From: Nemertoderma westbladi
Lineage: Eukaryota; Xenacoelomorpha; Nemertodermatida; Nemertodermatidae
Reading direction: 5' to 3'
DNA: 64,000 nucleotides
Assembly (NCBI GenBank): GCA_032718475.1
Contig: JAUCBJ010001848.1
Coordinates: 1 to 64,000, forward strand
The notes under the pieces are model-generated. The model made no database searches and was not told the DNA's origin. It saw only the letters and a list, made by a program, of their open reading frames with translations. The position numbers and the translations under genes were made by a program. This document shows positions 20,882 through 29,840 of the stretch, piece by piece; the first letter of the stretch is position 1, and the number at the start of each line of letters is the position of its first letter.

Positions 20882-22000
20882 ATGAGTGACACACCCCATT
20901 CGACGAGATACCCCCCTACCGACTATGACTCGTGCGACCCAGACAGATCGACAGTAGACGAACCGAGAAGGAGAACCCGAGATTCCACCGATGTCACACC
21001 GCTTGCGTCGCCGGTACCCCGAACGGAAATACCGGAAGCCGCAACGCGTGGCAACGGCAGAATCGAAGATTTCCTTACCGTCCCGCAGACTAGATCGCGG
21101 GAACCGGACATTGTAAGTTCGACTGGAAGCCAGGAGAACGTTATTAGGAGTATAGGAGGACACATGGCCCAGATTAGTCGGAACCTTGGAGAAGGTTTTC
21201 ACGTTTTACGCGAGTTAACCGCCCCGATGTCGAGATACGAGTTCTACACCTTACAAGTAAGGATAGAAAGTAGGGTACATGCCTCCGTAGATAAACTTAA
21301 AGGTTTACACGAACTTGCAGAGTTGCGTGGCGATAACTTTACTCAGGTAAAGATAATAGACAAGTTGGTAAGTGCGAGAGAAAGCCTTATCCAGTTTAAG
21401 TCGGTGATAAGATTGGCTCAACAGGAGCAGTTCGACCAACTGCTAGGTGAGTCAGTTTCGGACGCGTTGTTACAACCCGAAGAGGAAGAAGAACTCTACT
21501 GCCTGGACGGGAGGTTAGAGACGCTCACCAATTTTCTTCATAGATGCGGCGTACCGATCGAAGAACCGGAAGTCGAACCGCGAGGGACGACGGAAGTTCT
21601 CACTACGGAAGGCTCGCGAGCCTACCAGCATCCACGACTGGATAGATCGTTCGTTAGCATGCGGAGCGACGTTGGCGACGTTAGTAGGACAGCGTCTGTA
21701 ATTACTCGACAACAACAGGAGGTTGCACGCCGACAACAAGTCGTCGAGGAAGAAGCGCAACAGAGGATGGCACAGATCGCCATCGAGGGAGAGAAACAAC
21801 ATAGAGAGGATGAGGCAAGTATTGCGCAACTCAAGGCGCAAGCCGAATTAGAATCCTCAGAGATGAGGAGACTAGAAGAAGACTTAGCGCAAGAAGCAGC
21901 CGCAGCGGCGGCAGCCGACGAATTAGCATGGAAGAAAGCAGCATCCAACGCTCGCGCCAAGTTGGAAGCGCGACAAATAGCCACTCGTTTACTCGTTTAG
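20882..22000 (+). CDS. BEL-A gag, N-terminal part
   Basis: The 372-codon frame begins with ATG at 20882, the first long frame after the leader. Residues about 1-110 are polar and low complexity. Residues 110-220 are helical and 260-370 form a Glu/Gln/Ala-rich coiled coil ending in an alanine run. It is the structural gag N-terminus of a BEL/Pao element. The frame ends prematurely because ACTCGTTT is tandemly duplicated (21983-21990 and 21991-21998), which shifts the rest of gag by two positions. One palindromic 20-mer lies in frame at 21607-21626. Confidence 0.7.
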   Translation: MSDTPHSTRYPPTDYDSCDPDRSTVDEPRRRTRDSTDVTPLASPVPRTEIPEAATRGNGRIEDFLTVPQTRSREPDIVSSTGSQENVIRSIGGHMAQISRNLGEGFHVLRELTAPMSRYEFYTLQVRIESRVHASVDKLKGLHELAELRGDNFTQVKIIDKLVSARESLIQFKSVIRLAQQEQFDQLLGESVSDALLQPEEEEELYCLDGRLETLTNFLHRCGVPIEEPEVEPRGTTEVLTTEGSRAYQHPRLDRSFVSMRSDVGDVSRTASVITRQQQEVARRQQVVEEEAQQRMAQIAIEGEKQHREDEASIAQLKAQAELESSEMRRLEEDLAQEAAAAAAADELAWKKAASNARAKLEARQIATRLLV

Positions 22001-23580
22001 CTATACAGGAAGCGGAGTTAGCGGCACAACAACAAGTAGCGGATCGACGCGAAAGGGAGATGCAATTACAGTTCGAGTTGAATCGTAGATCGCGCGAGGC
22101 AGCGAACGCGCAAGCGGACCTTGAACTCGACGTGAGAGATAGATCTATCAGATCGCGAGCTGGACACAACTTGTCTGCCCTGGATCGTATGGAAGCTCGA
22201 TATCGCGGAATTCAGAAGCGAATCGAGGAAGGAAGTGTGGGAGCGATAGATCGAGGAGAGGAGTTCATCGAGGATTACTGTAAACGTTTTCCCCAAGTTA
22301 TTCCTATGCTCAAACCCGCGACTTCGATAAAACCGGTCTTTGTTACGAAACCTAAGGAAATAACGCCTGTGCATTCGACGCAAGGCAACAGGTTTGTTGT
22401 GACGGAAATACCGCAACCTAGGGCGACTTCATCGCCAATTTTAGCAGGTAACATAACTAGTCCACCTACAGTAAGTCGTAGTCTACTTGTAGGAAGAGAG
22501 GAACCTGCGTTTATGACCATTAAGCAGGTGAGTAAACCATTACAAGTTAAACCTGTGACGTGCTGTGCGAATCCAGTTATTTATAGACCGACTACGAAAC
22601 CTGACTATTTCACTCGACCGTTGACACAATGTTCGACGCAACCTACGACTTCGTGGAAGGCTTGCGAGCCTACCGAACTACGGAGGAGGATGGATGTGGG
22701 TAGTACCCACGGGATCGAACAACGTATAACGAGACCTACGACTTCGTGGAAGGCTTGCAAGCCTACCGAACAACGGAGAGCCGTAGATCCCAGACCACAA
22801 CGGACGAGACCAAGAATAATACGCCGGACGCGAACCCGCCAACCACCTTATCCGGACGACAGCGATTCATCTAGCGACTCGGAGTTGACGGAACGGGAAA
22901 TATTCCGTACTGGAGCGGCGGATGATTACAAACGAGAGGAACGATCGACGAACACCTATATCGATAATCTTCCACGAGAAACACCCCAACAGAAACCCAC
23001 GTTGAAACCAGCGGAAACGATCAGCGCCAAACAGTTCACCGAGATGACGGACAGAATAGCTCAACTCGAAGCGCAACCGTCGGATCGATCACGAACCAGC
23101 GTGGAGTTGGAACAACCTAGACAACATCGACCACCAAGGAGAGAAAAGGAGACTAGACAGACTCCGACCCATCGAGAAGAAGATCCCGTTAATAATTCCT
23201 ACCGACGAACAACGCGCGGAAGGGAGCGACTGTACGACGCCGCCGAACAGGGACGCGGACAGTTGGACTTAGTTATCGAGATTGCGAAATTCGCGGCTAG
23301 ACACGGATTACCGGCACAGCAACCGCCGAAGTTCTCTGGCAACGCGAAACACTGGCGCACACTGGTAGACTACGTAGAGTCCCAGATCGCTAAGTGTGCT
23401 TTCACCTCGACGGAGAAATTTAATTACTTGCTCTTAGTCCTGTCTGGTGAGCCGAAACGATTAGCGGAAACCTTTATTGGTGTTCCCGATGCCTTTGAGT
23501 TGGCGTACGACCGTTTATATTCGATTTACGGAGGTAACGTCGCCATGGCTAAATCCATTATCGAAGACCTCTGTAGATGA
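21985..23580 (+). pseudogene. BEL-A gag, C-terminal part with DUF1759-like domain
   Basis: It continues gag in the shifted frame. The ATG at 21928 is incidental; true coding joins near 21985. The coiled coil continues to about 22200, then a Pro/Thr/Arg-rich linker holds two copies of WKAC-x-PTE encoded by palindromic 20-mers. The capsid-type domain lies near 23310-23577 (PPKFSGNAKHWRTLVDYVES, SGEPKRLAETFIG, YDRLYSIYGG), resembling DUF1759 of BEL gag proteins. A TGA at 23578-23580 interrupts the frame. Confidence 0.75.
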
Positions 23581-25551
23581 GGCAGCATTTCGAAACCGAT
23601 CGACCTTCTACGACTCGCGGACGAAATCAAAAACGCTATAGGGTCTTTACGGTCCATTGGACAACTCGAATACGCTAACGCACCGACGGTTCTCATCAGG
23701 ATAATCGGTCGACTTCATCATCGACTCCGACGAGAATGGCGACGCATCGAGTACCAGCGTGAAGAGGCCGGAGGGTTATTTAAACTCACCGACGTCTACC
23801 AACTGATTTCACGGGAGGCCGTGATCGAGACTCGATCGAACTATACCGATCACCATATCGCGGCGGAAGGGATAGCTATTTCTGCGCCGAATCGGACCAA
23901 ACCATTTCTGACGAACGCGAAAGCCGTTACCTACGCCACCCCTACTGAGACTTCTAAAGTTCTGACGCCTATCGGCACCACGCAGCCACGACAACAGTTG
24001 CCGGCGGAATTTGTGGGATGCTCATACTGCGAGCGGAACGGCAGAAACCATAGCGGACATAAACTTCGTGGATGTCGCGCTTTTAAGGAGTTAGGGATTG
24101 AAGAAAGGAGACTCCAAATTCGATCATTAGATTCCTGCTGGAGATGTATGAAGCCAGGACATGTCCGTAAGGATTGCCCTAGCGACGATACATGTCCTCA
24201 GTGTGGACATAACCATGACGCGTTGCTCCACACAACCAGTCATACTCCGACCAAACGCTTTCGACGAGAGCATCCAGATAAAGCGGCTAGATGCGACGCG
24301 CTTTATAAGGAGCGTGCGCCGCGCGAGATCCGTACCTTTTATACAGACTGTATGGATCAGTCAGGATCATCGGACGAGGACGAGGAGGAAGACGACACTT
24401 TCTACGTGCATGCAGGTGAGGAACAACCATCGATAACGCTCCTCACACAGAACCAATTGAAAGGGTTTAGCGTGATCCCTATAAAGATTACCGGAACCCG
24501 AGGGAGCAAGCGTATATACGCTATCTTAGACTCTGCATCATCGCATAGTTATGTCGACGAACAAGTAGCCGACGTGGTTACGGACATGAGTCAAGGTAAG
24601 ACTGCTCAGTATACTGTAAGCAGCATGCATGGTAAGAGAGCGATCCCTGTGACAAGAGTAAAACTAACCTTAGACACTCTTCTTTCCAAAGCGGAACACA
24701 GCAAGGAGGAGCGCTCATTACTTCCGGTAAGAAATTTGACCTTTGCAGCTACGAAGGACTTTAGTAACTTGCTCAGCCCTGTGCCAGAGCAATCACCGGA
24801 AGATCGTAAGTATTTCCGACACCTTGGAATACCGGAATGTCCTGTTAATTATCATTCTATTGCGATGTTAATTGGGACAGACCAGTTTAACTTACATCAG
24901 GTATGGGAGACACGCCCATCTGTTATTACAGCGGGCAACCCCTACGCATGTAGAACTCCCATAGGTTGGTATACTAGAGCAACAATACGTTCACTAGAGG
25001 TAAGTGACCAGGAGGACGACGTTTTGAGTACGTGTAGTTTATTGACTAACACGATAGATAATTCTCCTTCACACTCCCGTGGTCCAATTGTACGGACGGC
25101 ACTACGACAGACTTGCGTCGCTAACGCAGACGCCACCGATACTGACGTAACTGATCTGGACACGACCACACGGACCTCTGACTTACAACTACTTGCAGCA
25201 AACCAGGTTGTATTGACTACCGAAGACCAAAGGGTTGTTGCTGTGGATGACTCGATGAACGAGGATTTTGGAAGGCTCGCGAGCCTACCGAAAAATCTAA
25301 AGGTCATTGACCCCACGCACCAGGCTTCGACACCGGTCGTTGATCTTGGAAGGCTTGCGAGCCTACCGACAGATCAAAAGGTTGTCAAACCGCCGCACGA
25401 CGATTCGACGCCGACTAGTGACACCGGAAGGCTTGCGAGCCTACCAGACACATTGACACTAGCCACCGCAGCGGACGAAGACGTGGACGAGGACCATGGT
25501 GCAGTGCAAGCAGCGCTTGACCGACTGCTGACTGAACGGACCATTCAATAG
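23581..25551 (+). pseudogene. BEL-A nucleocapsid and aspartic protease region
   Basis: It continues in the same frame after the TGA. Around 24030-24235 lie CSYC...CRAF, a canonical zinc knuckle CWRCMKPGHVRKDC and CPQCGHNHDALLH. Near 24510-24560 the retropepsin motif reads ILDSASSHSYV, with DSA instead of the usual DSG/DTG triad. Residues encoded around 25260-25445 include three GRLASLP segments, each encoded by a palindromic 20-mer. The frame ends at a TAG at 25549-25551, before the reverse transcriptase. Confidence 0.75.
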
Positions 25552-26283
25552 TTGGAACAGGATTCAGCAGAACCCGGTAGTTACGAGACCGCTATGTCAG
25601 AACAGGAAAAACGGTCATTAAATATTATGAGAGATACCATTCGCCAGACCGCGAATGGCCACTATGAGGTTGGTATATTGTGGCGCAATGGACAACCTAA
25701 ACTCGTTAACAATTACCCGCTTGCTTTGAGGCGACTCAAATCAATAAGACAGCGATTGTTGCGAGAGGAGACGGCCCATATGCAATACAATGCACAACTT
25801 CAGACGTATCTCCAAAAGGGATACGCCATTAGGATGTTAAATCCCGAGGTAACCTCAGACCAGACATATTACCTGCCACATCATTTTGTTCGACACCCGG
25901 ACAAACCTGGCAAGGTGCGTGTAGTCAACGACTGCGCTGCGCTTTACCAAGGGATGTCTATGAACAGCGAACTGATGGACGGGCCGAATATGAACAATTA
26001 CCTCATGGGAGTCCTAATGCGTTTTAGACAACGCAAAGTGGCTTTCACCTGTGACGTAGAGGCCATGTTTCACCAGGTTAAGGCTTTGGAGCGGGACAGG
26101 GACAGCTTGAGGTTTCTTTGGTATCCGGACGGAAATTTGGAACTTCCGCCAGAAACTTACCAAATGCAGGTAAGAGTATTCGGAGCCAGGGACAGCCCCA
26201 ACTGCACCATGTACGCATTAAAGCAGACCGCATTGGACAGACGAGACCAATTTGACCCAGAAGTAGTTCGGACAGTGGAATGA
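25552..26283 (+). pseudogene. BEL-A reverse transcriptase, N-terminal half
   Basis: Same frame as the preceding segment. It contains the BEL/Pao hallmarks YYLPHHFVRHPDKPGKVRVV, the NDCAALYQG region, LMDGPNMNNYL and catalytic motif A, AFTCDVEAMFHQV, then RVFGARDSP. It stops at a TGA (26281-26283) two codons before the YVDD motif. Confidence 0.85.
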
Positions 26284-27690
26284 GATTTCTACGTGGATGA
26301 CGGCCTCAAGAGTTGTGACACCTTGGAGCGCGCTACAACCGTAGCACACCAACTCCAGGATTGTCTCGCTGAGGGCGGATTTCACCTGACGAAGTTCGCT
26401 TCCAACGAACCCGAACTGGTGAACTCATTTGACTCGACGGATCGCAGTGGAGGTGACTTGGACTTAGACCTAGAACCTCTGCCGACGACCAAAGTATTAG
26501 GACTTAGTTGGGACCCTAACACCGACAATTTTAGGGTACGTGTAAGGTCCAACGACCAGACTAGACCTCTCACAAAGAGGACTTGCTTATCGACCATGAG
26601 TCGATTGTATGACCCATTGTGTTTCATTAGTCCAGTGATCCTACATGCTAGGATCATACTCCGCAGCATTTGGCAAGCCGGACTTGAATGGGACGATCCC
26701 ATCCCAGAAAAGTTAGCTGAGCGATGGAGGGACTGGGAAGCCCAACTGACGTTCCTACAAGACTATACCATACCGAGGGTATACTTTCCTTTGCAAACCA
26801 CCTTTCCTGCTGATTTAGAGCTTCACAGCTTTAGTGATGCTAGCAAGGATGGATTGGGGGTTACCTTGTACATTAGACGACAAGTGACATCGGACAGCTA
26901 CGATGTGTCTCTCGTTACTTCAAAGGCTAGAACAATGCCATTGAAGTATATGACCGTACCTCGTGGGGAGCTGCAAGCCGGGACGATATCCACAGATATT
27001 GTCAGTCTAGTTCAACGCGAGCTGGAGGCTAACTTGAAGGTCACATATTGGACGGATGCGATGTTGGTACTTTGGTACATAAACAACGAAGCGTTTGAGT
27101 TCAAGACTTTCATAGCCAACAGACGGGCTGAAATATTAGACCGGTCGCTCAAACAAGATTGGCGTCACTGTCCAGGGAAGCTGAACCCAGCTGACATAGC
27201 GTCACGAAGGATGCAACCGCTTGACTTTTGTAAACCGGACAATAAATCCTTTTGGTTTAGAGGACCTGATTTCCTACAGCGACCATCAGACGAATGGCCA
27301 CCGTTATTCGACGCGACAACCAACACCATCCCAGAGGGTGCCGAGATAAAAATCGACAAGGTTGTCAAGTCTAAAGCGAAAGCCAACGCCAAGGTCAAGA
27401 GGAAACAAGGACGGACGAAATCTGATGACCTGGACGCCAGAAATGACTTTACGCCAGACGTTTCACCAGACATTTCGCCGGATTGTTCACCAGATTACTC
27501 GCCAGATTATCCACCAGAAGCGACACCAGATTGGTCTCCGGATTGCTCGCCAGATTGTTTGATGGAACTCACGACAGAATGTCTACCAGACGTCTCACCA
27601 GACTTTCCACCAGACATCTCAACAGACTGTCCACCAGACTTTGGACCAGACTTTCTGACGGAAGTTACGCCAGACAGACTTTGGGACTGA
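26284..27690 (+). pseudogene. BEL-A reverse transcriptase C-terminal half and RNase H
   Basis: Same frame. It opens with the active site FYVDDGL (26287-26307), then the connection region (LGLSWDPNTD, TCLSTMSRLYDPL). RNase H follows, with LHSFSDASKDGLG near 26820, TVPRGELQAG, YWTDAMLVLWYI and CPGKLNPADIASR. After RNase H the protein enters a Lys-rich stretch and the Pro-Asp repeat. A TGA at 27688-27690 ends the segment. Confidence 0.85.
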
Positions 27691-27790
27691 CGACAGGACA
27701 TTTCGCCGGATGTTCCGCGCTATGTCTCACCAGACGTCTCACCAGACTGTTCACCGGACGCTTCACCAGACTGTCTACTAGACACTCCAC
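27456..27790 (+). repeat. Pro-Asp repeat between RNase H and integrase
   Basis: A degenerate 12-bp repeat related to 'tcaccagac' encodes about 27 four-residue units of the form S/P-P-D-x (SPDVSPDISPDCSPDYSPDY). It spans the TGA at 27688 without losing frame. No such linker is a standard part of BEL/Pao pol. Confidence 0.85.
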
Positions 27791-28479
27791 TAAAAGACCC
27801 ATTGGAGCGGACTTTTAGAGACTTACCGAATTTGACTTCTTTGGACGACAAAGGTGTGGCCACAGCGATCACACTCCGCTCAAAGAAAGTGCTTGACTTA
27901 CCACCTACAGGTAAACGTGTGACTAAGGTTAGGAAGCTTACAGGCTCACAGGAACACACTGATACTGTAGAGTTGAAACCGTTACTGCCAGCCGACACAT
28001 TAGGTGCGGACGGTAAAGGTAAGACCGTAAAGATTGACGTACTTGGGGACTCAGACAAACCTACTGGAAGGCCCGTGGGCCTACCAAGTCCAAACAAGTA
28101 TCCACACTATGACTACACCTTACCTGATGACGTCACGAACACTTACATTGACTGGATAGTAAACCTAACTAGATCATGGACTGACGCGTGCCGCAAGTTA
28201 GCATGGCTCAAACGATTGAGACAATATGCCAGAGGCAAACGCGACTTTCCTAGAAGACTTACCTTAAAGGAAGTTGGCCACTGTGAAGTTGATATCATTA
28301 GACATTATCAATTGCGATATTTCGCATGAGAGTTCACAGCGATCAACCAAGGTAAACAGATTAAGTCTTCACCGATTTTGAGTTGGAGTCCGATTATTTA
28401 CCGGGGCTTACTTTGTCACAAGTCCAGACCCCAAAACATCGACTTTGCACTTGACTTTAGGTATCCTATCATCATACCG
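27691..28479 (+). pseudogene. BEL-A pol between RNase H and integrase
   Basis: Same frame, carrying the last Pro-Asp units and then a linker that ends in a conserved tryptophan-rich helix (YIDWIVNLTRSWTDACRKLA, WLKRLRQYARG) typical of the region before the BEL integrase. One palindromic 20-mer variant lies at 28066-28085 and encodes GRPVGLP. A TGA at 28327-28329 interrupts, but the frame stays open to 28479, where BEL-B is inserted within the integrase zinc domain. Confidence 0.75.
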
Positions 28480-29034
28480 TGTGACGGGATCCAGGAAGGA
28501 TCCCGGTTTATCCGGTTGTTTAGTTCACGCGTCCCTGCCATGTGTGAAAGGTAAAAAGAGTTCGTGTCGTTCGTCGTATATAATAATCGGCTGTACGGGT
28601 ATATAGATATAGGTAGGTATAGATATAGATAATGTTGTCGTACACGGAAGGCGGGATACGGTAATTAAAGTCCCGGTCCTTCCCTAGCTAAACTAACTAA
28701 CCTAACTAGCACCAATATGATACTGAGATAACTGAACTGAAATGATTACTGCCAACTGGCTATATTGCACGGGTTGGCCTTGTTACTCTACCTAATCGAT
28801 GCCTTTCCCCCCCCCCCCTGATTGGTTGATACCCTTGTTGGCGCCCTTTGGAGTGTTCCCGTTCACTCCACCTGTTCTCTCTTGGTTAGGGGTTTGGCCT
28901 CTGACCCTCATTGTGTGTTTCTCCTTCCCATTTTGTTGGGGTGGCACGAGTGATTGATTACCCAATCTCGTGGCCCCCAATATTGCTTATCGGCTTAACT
29001 TTATGGGGTGTTAGCGGGATTGAATAAGCTAACA
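28480..29034 (-). repeat. BEL-B 3' LTR
   Basis: 555 bp, with a 12-base C run at 28807-28818 that is shorter in the other LTR. A 62-codon open frame in the LTR is present in both copies but has no sign of being a gene. Confidence 0.9.
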
Positions 29035-29071
29035 CTCCCCCCATGCTATCTTCCCGGTGAGAAGATAGCAT
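29035..29071 (-). promoter_or_regulatory. BEL-B polypurine tract and adjacent hairpin
   Basis: In element orientation, ATGCTATCTTC and GAAGATAGCAT form an 11-bp perfect stem with a 7-base loop (29043-29071). It is followed at once by the polypurine tract GGGGGGAG (29035-29042) and the LTR. BEL-C has the same arrangement. Confidence 0.75.
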
Positions 29072-29840
29072 CCACCTTAAGTGCGCTACAATCCCGCTGG
29101 ATCCCGATCTAGTATCGGGTGTGGGGTGGAATTCTTTTCTCTCCTAGCCGGCTTTCCAGGCCGCTCCCTATGGGTATGATAACGCTACCCTGTATGTCTG
29201 GCGTCCCATGTCGGGCCGATCGCGCTCACCTCTCACGCGACTTTTGTTTCCCCAACACTTTCGCCCTACCTCTTCTCCACTCTCACCCTAACTCTCTCAT
29301 ACCCTCGGACCTCCTCGTCCCTCACTCAGCCTCTTATTCTCCCCCCAACACTAGAATTGCGTCCGCACTCTCTCCGCACTTCGCACTATTACTCCGTCCC
29401 TCAACCCCACTTTGACTACCTCATCCCTTCTGACGAATCTCCCCCCCCCCCCTCTTGTGCTGTCGCACTCAAGAAGTGTGAAATCGTCTGGTGTCTCGTC
29501 CATAGTGCCATAGTCAGTTATCCCCCCAGTCCCAGTAGCTAATTGAGAAAGGTTGTATGACTATAGTACTTACTCCGAACGTATATTTTATTGCTAAACT
29601 ACTGATCACTACGTACGTACATATAATTGCACTTATTTAATTATTTTGCATCGGCTTAATTTGTACTTAATAGTTCGTACGTCCCACGCGGCGCCTTCCA
29701 GGCGTACCACGTCCAAGTCTCAGTTTCTCTCCCCCGGCCCTAGGAACCTATCTGTTCCTCTGGGGATAGTTCCCCCTGGCGTCCTCTTCCCTGGGTCGTT
29801 TCTTGGTTACCACCGCTCCTCTGGGATCCGCTTTCTGCTT
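29072..29840 (-). other. BEL-B 3' UTR
   Basis: No coding sequence. It shares blocks with the BEL-C 3' UTR (for example 'cacttcttgagtgcgac' in element orientation). It contains a C run at about 29442-29451. Confidence 0.6.

Noticed and set aside
28792-28980. 62-codon ORF conserved in both BEL-B LTRs (also 42384-42569)
   Set aside because: Identity only reflects LTR duplication; no family similarity and it ends in a homopolymer.
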